A stretch of DNA of 10,065 nucleotides from Limnohabitans sp. Lineage in GTDB: Bacteria; Pseudomonadota; Gammaproteobacteria; Burkholderiales; Burkholderiaceae_C. The position numbers and the translations under genes were made by a program. The notes under the pieces were generated by a model that was given only the letters and a program-made list of their open reading frames with translations, was not told the origin of the DNA and ran no database searches. The first letter of the stretch is position 1. Each line of letters starts with the position of its first letter. This document shows positions 1 to 6,280 of this stretch, one piece after another. The DNA lies in contig JALQUL010000348.1 of NCBI GenBank assembly GCA_023260735.1, forward strand, positions 1 through 10,065, written 5' to 3'.

Positions 1-1
1 G

Positions 2-234
2 TCTGAATTGGTGGAGTTGAAAGGAGAGGATGAACACGTACATCTGCTGGTAAATTACCCACCCCAAGTACCCATATCCCATTGGGTGAACCGTCTCAAG
101 GGCGTCTCAAGTCGAATGATTCGTCAAAAAAATACCCCAGCATTGCAAAAAACGGTGGGGTAGCGTGTTGTGGTGGAGCACCTATCGTCGTCATTCGTCA
201 ATACATAGAACAGCCGCAACCCACACCGTACTGA
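2..234 (+). pseudogene. tnpA: Broken IS200-type Y1 transposase TnpA (3' part)
   Basis: In the frame starting at base 2 the sequence reads GEDEHVHLLVNYPP, the HUH metal-binding motif of IS200/IS605 TnpA, followed by WVNRLKGVSSRMIRQ, also typical. The frame stops at TAG 161–163. From 160, in another frame, it continues VACCGGAPIVVIRQYIEQ and ends at TGA 232–234. The Tyr codon at 202–204 in the QYIEQ context matches the catalytic tyrosine of the family. The conserved stretch usually found between these halves (a WSPSY-type block) is missing, so an internal deletion plus frame change has occurred near 158–162. The product cannot be a working transposase. The 5' end is outside the window, so the full length is unknown. 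Confidence 0.85.
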
Positions 235-275
235 TTGACAACCCATGGGCCTGATTTGCAGTCCCACGCTTACAT

Positions 276-295
276 CCCCGCCCTGAAGGGCGAGG
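276..295 (+). repeat. IS200/IS605 right-end hairpin
   Basis: An imperfect inverted repeat: CC plus CGCCC on the left (276–283), loop TGAA, and GGGCG plus GG on the right (288–295), with one C/A mismatch inside the stem. This compact GC-rich hairpin is the structure that TnpA proteins of this family bind in single-stranded form near the right end. It looks structurally intact although the transposase is dead. Confidence 0.7.
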
Positions 296-313
296 TTTTA
301 CGCGCTAGCCGAT

Positions 314-346
314 AAAAAAGCAATAATTTAACGAATTATTGCTTTT
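314..346 (-). terminator. Rho-independent terminator of the hydroxylase gene
   Basis: A perfect 13-bp stem (316–328 with 334–346) and a 5-nt loop; on the minus strand the stem runs into six T residues (complement of 314–319). It lies about 30 bases past the stop of the minus-strand hydroxylase gene. The stem also has Ts on the plus side, so it could act in both directions and insulate the gene from the IS remnant. Confidence 0.8.
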
Positions 347-374
347 AATTTTTTGATGCCAAGAAAGTTAAGGT

Positions 375-1634
375 TTACAGTGCTTGACCATTTCTAACTT
401 GATCGAATTTTTTCAAATAATCTTTATCTTCTGTACCCATCCATACATCCCAAAATCTAAAATAAATACCATAATTTTGTTGGAATTTCATGTGATGAAC
501 TTCATGATGAGTCGCTGTAACTAACCATTTCAACCATGTTTTATTAATCCATTGAGGTAATATTTCATGGCCTAAATGAATCATAATATTTTTTAATAAT
601 GAAACAGCTGCAAAAATAAAAATAACTGAACTATGCAAGGGAAAAACTAAAAGTACTAAAATAATAAATGTACTTGTAATTAAGATCTCACTTACATTTA
701 CTGATATGGTGGTAAAAGGTGTCACGCGTACAGAATTATGATGAATTTTATGAGTATATTTATAAATAGATTTATGATGCATTAATCGATGTGCCCAATA
801 ATAAAATGCATCTGCCAATACGAATATCATTATTAAACTAAAGAAATAATAAATAAGCCCTTTTTCTGCTATATCGTCATACACTAAGCCGATTTGATAA
901 TTTTCCATTACACCAACTCTTAAACTTAATAGTGAAGTACAAAATAAAGCTATAGCTGCTTGAAAAATTTCAATTGGAATCGCTTCTGCTCTCGGTAAGT
1001 TTTTTTGAATTTTGAACTTACCAAAATATCCTTTAAATTTATACCAAATAATATAATATGCAGTTCCTGCAATACTAAAAAATACAAAAAACTGAATAAC
1101 TAAAACACCATCCATTAACAAAAATAGGCTTTTTAAGTCAGACAAAAAATGGTGTGATAGAAAGTTAAAAATTGAACTCTCAAATTTTGATTCATACGTG
1201 TAAGCGTCAAAATAAAAGTCTACTTTACGTTTTTTAAAATAAATCCTTGGTTGAGTAAAGTCTTGATTTATTTCTAAACGATAAAATGAGTTATTTTTAT
1301 TCCATTCATTTATATAAATATTATTTTTCAATATTAAAAAATTTTCAGGAATAAGTTCTTTTGGGCTAGCATCATTTTTATATTTTATTACAAATTTAAC
1401 CTCGGTATCAAGTCCTAATAATTTAGCCAGATTACTGTAACCAACAAATGTACTTGACGTATTATTGACTGATACATCATTATTATCTACTATTAAAACT
1501 CTGCAACTAATTGTCTTATCATTACAGTCATGATTAATTCTGGTTAAATAACCATATAAAGAAGAAATAAAAATTATAAAAAAATATAGAATTAGAACTT
1601 TTCTTACTTCGCGGAAATCAACAAACTTCAACAT
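375..1634 (-). CDS. Membrane fatty acid hydroxylase / sterol desaturase family protein
   Basis: 419 residues, an integral-membrane di-iron oxygenase of the fatty acid hydroxylase superfamily. The histidine clusters are visible in order: HRLMHH (282–287), HKIHH (295–299), a GHE histidine pair (353/356) and HHEVHH (376–381), followed by the typical NYG...FWDVWMGT end. Likely membrane segments are about 12–30, 170–197, 221–240, 259–277 and 313–350. Residues roughly 31–165 form a long, charged, Asn/Lys-rich stretch between the first and second membrane segments, probably outside the cytoplasmic membrane; I do not recognise it. The substrate (lipid, sterol-like or carotenoid) cannot be told. The gene is markedly more AT-rich than hemA or proS and lies beside an IS remnant, which suggests horizontal acquisition. 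No clear ribosome binding site precedes the ATG; the next Met is at 174, so this start is the only sensible ATG. It is monocistronic, with its own terminator. Confidence 0.85.
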   Translation of the reverse strand: MLKFVDFREVRKVLILYFFIIFISSLYGYLTRINHDCNDKTISCRVLIVDNNDVSVNNTSSTFVGYSNLAKLLGLDTEVKFVIKYKNDASPKELIPENFLILKNNIYINEWNKNNSFYRLEINQDFTQPRIYFKKRKVDFYFDAYTYESKFESSIFNFLSHHFLSDLKSLFLLMDGVLVIQFFVFFSIAGTAYYIIWYKFKGYFGKFKIQKNLPRAEAIPIEIFQAAIALFCTSLLSLRVGVMENYQIGLVYDDIAEKGLIYYFFSLIMIFVLADAFYYWAHRLMHHKSIYKYTHKIHHNSVRVTPFTTISVNVSEILITSTFIILVLLVFPLHSSVIFIFAAVSLLKNIMIHLGHEILPQWINKTWLKWLVTATHHEVHHMKFQQNYGIYFRFWDVWMGTEDKDYLKKFDQVRNGQAL

Positions 1635-1761
1635 AATGATTAAGATTTTACTTTTAAGTAGTTAGAAAAATTAAGAATTGAAAGAACAATTATAAGTTTT
1701 AGCAATTAGACTACCACTGCCTAATAACTAATAACCTAGTTTTTTACATTAGTTTTAAAAT

Positions 1762-1784
1762 AAAAAAGGGCGAAAGCCATTTTT
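1762..1784 (-). terminator. Probable terminator after the OmpA-like gene
   Basis: An A-tract, a short GGC–GAAA–GCC stem-loop (1769–1778) with one G/A mismatch, then a matching T-tract (1780–1784). On the minus strand it is followed by a T-rich run. It lies about 20 bases beyond the natural TAA (1807–1809) of the OmpA-like frame, which fits the full-length gene having once ended there. Confidence 0.6.
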
Positions 1785-1806
1785 GTACTTAGTAGCAAAT
1801 AATTAG

Positions 1807-1905
1807 TTAATAAACAATAACTTCCACTCTTCTAGCTTCAGCAGCTGGGCCAGCAGCTAAAGCAGATTCTGGCTTTTTTGTTTCTAATTTGTCTTTTGTA
1901 ACACC
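1807..1905 (-). pseudogene. Severed C-terminal end of the OmpA-like gene, beyond an in-frame TGA
   Basis: Directly after the TGA at 1906–1908, and in the same frame, 32 sense codons run to TAA (1807–1809). They start GVTKDKLETKKPES and end ARRVEVIVY, the ending typical of OmpA-family domains (usually AGV...KI...KP...ARRVEV). The reading frame is therefore continuous except for one stop codon. No start codon or ribosome binding site is apparent for separate translation. It is either the remnant left by a recent nonsense mutation, a base-call error, or a stretch reached only by stop-codon readthrough. Confidence 0.85.
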
Positions 1906-2409
1906 TCATTTCACCAAAGCGGCTAGCACCGCATTGACTCTTTGTTGAGCTAATTTTATAGTAGCAGTGGCATTACCTGTTGAATCGTGATAACCACTAA
2001 TAGTTACTTTTTTCCCATTAGCAACTGCTTTAACAACCTCTCCAAGCGCTTGTTCTGCACCTGTGGCCAGTTGAACACTTCCAGTCGCAAAATAAAACGT
2101 TACAACGCCATTAATCACTACTGCTAAGCGAGAGTCACGAGAAACCACTAGCGTACTTGCGACTGGCCTTGCTTGTGATGCCATCGCTTCATTAGTTGAG
2201 ACAACAGAGGTGACCGCTTGGGCTGGCTCTGATGCTAAACTAAGTACAGGTCCTGACATTGAAGCCATCGAAGTAACAGTATTCGCAGATTGATGTTTAC
2301 GAGATTTATAAACTGTAGTACTAATAAGTGTTATCACAATAATAACTATAAGTGTGAAAGCTACGCCTGGTACAAAACGGCTTTCATTATCTTCACGATT
2401 TGAAAACAT
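1906..2409 (-). CDS. OmpA-like peptidoglycan-binding membrane-anchored protein, C-terminally truncated by TGA
   Basis: The open part encodes 167 residues: a short hydrophilic N-terminus, one membrane anchor (about 13–32), an Ala/Ser/Thr/Val-rich linker (about 40–90) and an OmpA-type domain from about residue 100. FYFATGSVQL matches the first strand of the domain. Asp142 in GYHDSTGN and Arg157 in AQQRV correspond to the residues that hold diaminopimelate in the family. The likely role is to tether the inner membrane to peptidoglycan in the periplasm. The frame is cut at codon 168 by TGA, removing the last 32 residues and with them the final strand (see 1807–1905), so the domain may not fold. 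The start is supported by GGGAG about 9 nt upstream of the ATG. It is divergent from the HTH gene at 2645; a regulatory link is possible but not shown. Confidence 0.8.
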   Translation of the reverse strand: MFSNREDNESRFVPGVAFTLIVIIVITLISTTVYKSRKHQSANTVTSMASMSGPVLSLASEPAQAVTSVVSTNEAMASQARPVASTLVVSRDSRLAVVINGVVTFYFATGSVQLATGAEQALGEVVKAVANGKKVTISGYHDSTGNATATIKLAQQRVNAVLAALVK

Positions 2410-2438
2410 TTGTCAGGTCTCCCATTAAAAATTACGCT

Positions 2439-2444
2439 ATTGTA
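2439..2444 (-). promoter_or_regulatory. Candidate -10 box for the OmpA-like gene
   Basis: On the minus strand TACAAT (5 of 6 matches to consensus) lies 29 bases upstream of the ATG, leaving room for a leader of about 23 nt that contains the GGGAG ribosome binding site. No convincing -35 is present at the right spacing, so this is tentative. Confidence 0.3.
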
Positions 2445-2575
2445 TTTTAGTTGCTACATTTTAACTATTTGTTTCATGATTCTTTTCCAAAGTCTGTGAA
2501 ATAAGTTGTTATGAGCGTGCAATGTAAGAGGTTAACCCCTCAAAAATCTCTCAAATAGTATTTAATAGTCAACTA

Positions 2576-2595
2576 AATTGCTCAATTTTGCAATT
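2576..2595. repeat. Short inverted repeat upstream of the HTH gene
   Basis: AATTGC (2576–2581) and GCAATT (2590–2595), separated by 8 bases. Its position, 50–70 bases before the HTH start and inside the divergent region, would suit an autoregulatory operator. In AT-rich DNA a 6-bp arm can arise by chance. A second palindromic patch, GGTTAACC, sits nearby at 2530–2537. Confidence 0.3.
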
Positions 2596-2644
2596 ATGAA
2601 ATTAGTTGTTTGAGTGGTCATTCATTAAAAATAGGTGCATCATC

Positions 2645-3037
2645 ATGTTAAACAAACCCGATCTTTCCTCTGCAAATCTTGCTTCTACTCCGGACAAAGG
2701 GGTCACAACAGAAGTCTCCAATACTTTGCAAAAGCGTATAGCCAGCACTTCTTTCAAAAATTTACCAAACGGTTCTGTATGTAGAACTATATGCCGTGGT
2801 GATGGATCACCCGACCAAACTGATATTTTGGTTGGACCCCAATGGCAATTATTAGCAACGCGCGAAGCTTCAGGTATGTCACAAGGCGAATTTGCTCGTG
2901 CAACAGGCATTTCAGTTCGTACTTTGCAAGAGTGGGAACAAGGCAGAAAAACCCCAAGTGGTGCCGCTCAGAGCTTACTAAAATTGATTAGTCGCTACCC
3001 TCATTTGCTTCGTGAATTATCACAACAAAATCAGTGA
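2645..3037 (+). CDS. XRE-type helix-turn-helix DNA-binding protein
   Basis: 130 residues from the ATG at 2645. I chose it because AGGTG lies 7 nt upstream; a TTG at 2606 would add 13 residues but has no ribosome binding site. Residues 1–62 are polar and without recognisable fold. Residues about 69–118 are an XRE helix-turn-helix: REASGMSQGEFARATGIS is the first helix pair and VRTLQEWEQGRKTP the recognition helix and its end. This form resembles HigA/NadS-like antitoxin regulators, in which the domain lies at the C-terminus. No toxin gene is adjacent: the upstream neighbour is the divergent OmpA-like gene, and downstream there is a terminator. It may be an orphan antitoxin-like regulator or a plain transcription factor; target unknown. 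It ends in TGA. Confidence 0.8.
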   Translation: MLNKPDLSSANLASTPDKGVTTEVSNTLQKRIASTSFKNLPNGSVCRTICRGDGSPDQTDILVGPQWQLLATREASGMSQGEFARATGISVRTLQEWEQGRKTPSGAAQSLLKLISRYPHLLRELSQQNQ

Positions 3038-3068
3038 TCAAACAGCTCTGTTTTTCAACTTGATTAAT

Positions 3069-3105
3069 AAAAAAGCCACATTAAAAGTGGCTTTTTTGTT
3101 TTTTT
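3069..3105 (+). terminator. Rho-independent terminator of the HTH gene
   Basis: An 11-bp perfect stem (3069–3079 with 3087–3097), core GCCAC/GTGGC, a 7-nt loop and a long T-rich tail to 3105. It starts about 30 bases after the stop of the HTH gene. Confidence 0.85.
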
Positions 3106-3286
3106 AAATACCTTTGCATTCCTAATCAACTATAAAAATTGGTACTAAAAAATATTGCACTGTCTTGCTAATTCGCTTTACTTCTAATAGTGAAGAGATT
3201 TGAAATCAAAAACTAAGAGTAGCTTATTTAAAAAAATCAATTGACGGTAAACCTGCTCAATTAAAGCCGATCCAGAATGTAATTTT

Positions 3287-3568
3287 TTATGTCTTTGTTT
3301 TACGCCATACTTGAGCAAAGGCAACCAATATAATCATGCTCAAATAGGTTAATATTTTTCCATCTCGTCCAAAAATCACTAAACCAAAAATTAAAGCGGC
3401 TGCGGCAAATCCAAAATTACTCAGAAATTGACTTTTTATTTGCCTAAAACTATTTTTAACGAACAAGCGTCGAGTAAAAAAAGCGTGTAACACAGGCACA
3501 GCAACAGCTAAAAATAGAGCAGGTAAAAAAAAGTTAAAAAAATGGTTCACAAAATAAATAAAATTCAT
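3287..3568 (-). CDS. Small hydrophobic membrane protein of unknown function
   Basis: 93 residues that I do not recognise. The sequence suggests three membrane helices, about 10–31, 51–67 and 71–87, with basic stretches after the first (TRRLFVKNSFRQIK) and at the C-terminus (WRKTKT); by the positive-inside rule these should be cytoplasmic. No catalytic or binding motif is visible. The ATG at 3568 has only a weak purine patch upstream. A plausible promoter lies at 3594–3623. It is divergent from hemA with a 215-bp gap and stands alone, as no minus-strand gene follows until the OmpA-like one, beyond the HTH gene. Length, composition and the promoter make it a likely real gene, but function cannot be inferred. 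Confidence 0.6.
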   Translation of the reverse strand: MNFIYFVNHFFNFFLPALFLAVAVPVLHAFFTRRLFVKNSFRQIKSQFLSNFGFAAAALIFGLVIFGRDGKILTYLSMIILVAFAQVWRKTKT

Positions 3569-3593
3569 ATGCTTTTTGTACTTTCATTACTTT

Positions 3594-3623
3594 TATAAAT
3601 GTGCAAAAAAACATTAATTGCAA
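3594..3623 (-). promoter_or_regulatory. Candidate promoter of the small membrane protein gene
   Basis: On the minus strand, TTGCAA (3618–3623) and TTTATA (3594–3599) are separated by 18 bases, and transcription would begin about 20 bases before the ATG at 3568. Further upstream a perfect TTGACA (3670–3675, minus strand) exists but has only a poor -10 partner (TAGTAG). Confidence 0.35.
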
Positions 3624-3666
3624 CTTGTGTGATTTTAAGGGTTCAAACTACTAGTGATGTAGCTTA

Positions 3667-3723
3667 AATTGTCAAAAATTCATACGAATTAAACCTCTGG
3701 ATATGACAATTCATACAATTGTC
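3667..3723. repeat. Repeated AATTCATAC / AATTGTC elements in the hemA upstream region
   Basis: AATTCATAC occurs at 3677–3685 and again at 3708–3716, each followed within one base by AATT; the copies start 31 bases apart, close to three helical turns. AATTGTC occurs at 3667–3673 and 3717–3723, and the second copy forms a perfect 7-bp inverted repeat with GACAATT at 3705–3711. The block lies between the divergent membrane-protein gene and hemA, where an operator would be expected. The binding protein is unknown. Confidence 0.45.
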
Positions 3724-3769
3724 TATTTCAAATCAACACATCATTGCAGCTAGCATGTATAAGAAGACT

Positions 3770-3775
3770 TATAAT
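3770..3775 (+). promoter_or_regulatory. Candidate -10 box of hemA
   Basis: A perfect TATAAT lies only 8 bases before the hemA ATG at 3784. If used, transcription would start at about 3781–3783, giving an almost leaderless mRNA. The nearest -35-like hexamer is TTGCAG (3744–3749), at an over-long 20-base spacing. An alternative -10, TATAAG (3758–3763), would leave a leader of about 13–15 nt. Confidence 0.4.
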
Positions 3776-3783
3776 TAAAGACT

Positions 3784-5058
3784 ATGGCTGTATGGACACT
3801 TGGAATTAATCATCACACTGCTCCGCTGGATATGCGTGGCAGGTTTGCGTTTACGCTAGATCAAATGGCGCCTTTATTACAAGGCCTGCGCCAGCACTTG
3901 TCTTTAAAAAATGAAATCCATCCACCTGAAGTAGCCATTGTTTCAACCTGCAATCGCACAGAAGTCTATTGTGCTCATCAATTAGCACAGTCAGAAAACA
4001 CACTGCATTGGTTGGCTCAAACAGCCAAAATGAATAGTCATGATTTATCGCAGTTTACCTATACACTAAATAATGAACAGGCCGCTAGACATGCTTTTAG
4101 AGTGGCAAGTGGGCTCGATAGTATGGTTTTAGGGGAGGCTCAAATTTTAGGTCAACTCAAAGACGCAGTAAAAGCAGCAGAAGCGGCAGGTGCATTAGGT
4201 AGCACTTTAAATCACTTGTTCCAAAAAACTTTTTCTGTTGCCAAAGAAGTCCGAACCGCTACGGAAATTGGTGCGCATTCGATTAGTATGGCTGCAGCTA
4301 GTGTTCGATTAGCAAGCAATCTATTTGAGGACCTGAGCCAAATTAAAGTCTTGTTTATTGGTGCAGGAGAAATGATTGACTTAGTTGCCACTCATTTTGC
4401 CGCAAAAAATCCCAAATCTATGACGATTGCGAATCGAAGCATTGAGCGAGGCGACAAATTAGCTGCTCGCTTTAGTGCTCAAAGTATCCGACTCGCTTCT
4501 ATTCATGATCAATTACATGAGTATGATGCCATCATCAGTTGTACTGCGAGTAGCGTTCCCATTATTGGTTTAGGTGCTGTCGAAACTGCCATTAAAAAGC
4601 GGAAACACCGCCCTATCTTAATGGTTGATTTGGCTGTTCCCCGAGACATAGAAGCTCAGGTCAAAGACTTATCAGATGTTTATCTTTATACAGTAGATGA
4701 CTTGGCCAAAGTAGTTGAACAAGGCCAATCACAAAGACAAGCTGCAGTACTTGATGCCGAAATTATTATTGATGCGGGTGTACAACAATTTACCCATTGG
4801 CTGAATCAGCGCCAACTTGTCCCTTTAATCCATCAGTTACAAGAACAAGCCCTAGATTGGCAACAACAAGAAATTGCTAAAACAAAGAAATTAATTGCCA
4901 AAGGTGTCGATATTGATCAAGCACTCGAAGCATTAGCAAGGGGTTTAAGTCAAAAAATGTTGCACGGTTCTTTTGCCGAATTAAGAAATGGCGACTTACA
5001 AGTACAAAGCTCAACTGCACAATCCATTCAAAGGCTTTTTTTGCGCAAAGAACGCTAG
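3784..5058 (+). CDS. hemA: Glutamyl-tRNA reductase
   Basis: 424 residues, the normal length. The enzyme reduces glutamyl-tRNA(Glu) with NADPH to glutamate-1-semialdehyde, the first committed step of heme synthesis by the C5 route, in the cytoplasm. The N-terminal catalytic domain holds the nucleophile Cys56 in STCNRTEVYC and the GLDSMVLGEAQILGQLK block (110–126). The NADPH-binding domain begins at VLFIGAGEM (189–197), with ANRS (216–219) and VDLAVPRDIE (281–290). The C-terminal part (about 310–424) is the helical dimerisation domain. The start follows from MAVWTLGINHHTAP, the usual N-terminus. The ribosome binding site is weak (AAAG at 3777–3780), in keeping with the possibly leaderless promoter. 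It heads the plus-strand block with prfA, prmC and grxD; 125 bases separate it from prfA. Confidence 0.97.
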   Translation: MAVWTLGINHHTAPLDMRGRFAFTLDQMAPLLQGLRQHLSLKNEIHPPEVAIVSTCNRTEVYCAHQLAQSENTLHWLAQTAKMNSHDLSQFTYTLNNEQAARHAFRVASGLDSMVLGEAQILGQLKDAVKAAEAAGALGSTLNHLFQKTFSVAKEVRTATEIGAHSISMAAASVRLASNLFEDLSQIKVLFIGAGEMIDLVATHFAAKNPKSMTIANRSIERGDKLAARFSAQSIRLASIHDQLHEYDAIISCTASSVPIIGLGAVETAIKKRKHRPILMVDLAVPRDIEAQVKDLSDVYLYTVDDLAKVVEQGQSQRQAAVLDAEIIIDAGVQQFTHWLNQRQLVPLIHQLQEQALDWQQQEIAKTKKLIAKGVDIDQALEALARGLSQKMLHGSFAELRNGDLQVQSSTAQSIQRLFLRKER

Positions 5059-5107
5059 CTAGCTTCATAGCATTTTAATGGAATCAATCCGACAAAATTG
5101 CGCCAAC

Positions 5108-5135
5108 TTTACAGCAACTTTTAACTGCCTTATGT
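5108..5135 (+). promoter_or_regulatory. Candidate promoter of prfA–prmC
   Basis: TTTACA (5108–5113) and TTATGT (5130–5135), 16 bases apart, lie in the hemA–prfA gap about 48 bases before the prfA ATG. No terminator hairpin is seen after hemA, so read-through from hemA is equally possible. Confidence 0.3.
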
Positions 5136-5183
5136 GTGCATCGTAACACCTTCTGGCCTTAGCCCTATTTCAACTCAACAGTT

Positions 5184-6272
5184 ATGAAACCATTTTTACG
5201 TCAACAACTTGAGCGCTATCCTTTACGGCTTGAGGAACTCAACTTTTTTTTGCAACAAACCGAAATCGTACTCAATCGTGAACGATTTTTAGAACTTAGC
5301 CGTGAACACTCAGAAGTGAGTGAAGTTGCTGAATTATTTAATCACTATTTAACAGCAGAAAATAATATTCTTGATGCGAAAGAAATGCAAGAAGACCCCG
5401 AGATGGCAGAGCTTGCAAAACAAGAGTTACAAGAATTAGAACTACTTTTACCAAGTCTTGAAGATCAATTACAAATGTTATTGATTCCCAAAGACCCTGA
5501 TGATTCTCGTAATGCGTTTATAGAAATTAGAGCTGGCACAGGTGGTGATGAGTCCGCTTTGTTTGCTGGTGATTTATTGCGTATGTACCTTAAATATTGT
5601 GAACGCACTGGTTTTAAAACTGAAATTGTAAGTGAATCTACCGGTGAAGTGGGTGGCTACAAAGAGGTGGTAATTCGAGTCATTGGACATAATGCCTATG
5701 GTAAACTCAAATTTGAGAGTGGTGGCCATCGTGTGCAAAGGGTGCCAGCCACCGAAACACAGGGCAGGATTCATACTAGCGCCTGTACTGTTGCAGTTTT
5801 AGCCGAACCCGATGAAGCGATTGCCATTACCATCAATCCTTCTGACTTACGCATTGACACTTATCGTGCCAGCGGAGCAGGTGGTCAGCATATCAATAAA
5901 ACAGATTCTGCGGTCCGTATTACACACATCCCCACAGGCATTGTGGCCGAGTGCCAAGATGATAGATCGCAACACCGAAATAAAGCCAAAGCCATGCAAG
6001 TTTTACAAGCTCGTATCAATGAAAAAGATAGACTAGAGCAAGCGGCTAAAGATGCAGCCATGCGGAAAGGCCTAATTGGTAGTGGTGACCGTTCTGACAG
6101 AATCCGCACCTATAACTTTCCACAGGGTCGGCTCACAGACCACCGAATCAATCTCACTCTTTATAAACTCACCTTCATTATGTTAGGTGAGATTGATGAA
6201 GTAATTGAAGCTCTACAAATTGCCCGTAAAGCCGAACAAATGGCTGACTTGGAAGCTGCAGGTACAAGGTAA
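5184..6272 (+). CDS. prfA: Peptide chain release factor 1
   Basis: 362 residues, standard RF1 length. It recognises UAA and UAG stop codons and triggers release of the finished protein. The stop-reading tripeptide Pro-Ala-Thr is at 188–190 (HRVQRVPATETQGR), the RF1 form rather than the Ser-Pro-Phe of RF2. The peptidyl-hydrolysis motif GGQ is at 233–235 in GAGGQHINKTDSAVR. The N-terminal coiled domain (1–100), the FIEIRAGTGGDES block (112–124) and the C-terminal helical tail are complete. The start codon has no strong ribosome binding site. Its stop codon is 8 bases before prmC, whose product methylates the glutamine of this GGQ motif. Being RF1, it does not read the TGA seen in the OmpA-like gene; that would need RF2, which lies outside this window. 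Confidence 0.97.
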   Translation: MKPFLRQQLERYPLRLEELNFFLQQTEIVLNRERFLELSREHSEVSEVAELFNHYLTAENNILDAKEMQEDPEMAELAKQELQELELLLPSLEDQLQMLLIPKDPDDSRNAFIEIRAGTGGDESALFAGDLLRMYLKYCERTGFKTEIVSESTGEVGGYKEVVIRVIGHNAYGKLKFESGGHRVQRVPATETQGRIHTSACTVAVLAEPDEAIAITINPSDLRIDTYRASGAGGQHINKTDSAVRITHIPTGIVAECQDDRSQHRNKAKAMQVLQARINEKDRLEQAAKDAAMRKGLIGSGDRSDRIRTYNFPQGRLTDHRINLTLYKLTFIMLGEIDEVIEALQIARKAEQMADLEAAGTR

Positions 6273-6280
6273 GTTAAGCT

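Larger units (their letters stand above)
1..305 (+). mobile_element. 3' remnant of an IS200/IS605-family insertion sequence
   Basis: This is the right-hand portion of an IS200/IS605-type element that enters from the left edge of the window. Two things show it: a broken Y1 (HUH) transposase reading frame (2–234) and, about 40 bases after it, a subterminal GC-rich hairpin (276–295) of the kind that marks the right end of these elements. The family transposes as single-stranded DNA and has no terminal inverted repeats or target duplication, so the exact right boundary is not visible; 305 is an estimate just past the hairpin and its short T-rich tail. No tnpB frame is seen to the right of tnpA. 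The left end and the start of tnpA lie outside the window. Confidence 0.75.

Noticed and set aside
240..310. TnpB guide RNA (omega RNA) at the IS right end
   Set aside because: The right-end hairpin is present, but no tnpB frame is seen in the window; the region is adequately explained as the TnpA-recognised end.
1906..1908. TGA read as tryptophan or selenocysteine (recoded genetic code)
   Set aside because: All housekeeping genes here encode Trp with TGG and contain no in-frame TGA; the HTH gene and the tnpA tail end in TGA, so it acts as a stop. No selenocysteine-type catalytic context surrounds the codon.
2602..2910. Minus-strand open frame opposite the HTH gene
   Set aside because: It lies fully antisense to the convincing HTH coding region and shows no family resemblance; a shadow frame.
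5049..5062. GCTAGCTAGC palindrome at the end of hemA as a terminator
   Set aside because: The self-complementary run has no loop and no T-tract after it, so it is unlikely to stop transcription.
5574..6109. Small open frames on both strands inside prfA
   Set aside because: They overlap the highly conserved RF1 reading frame and have no ribosome binding sites or recognisable products.
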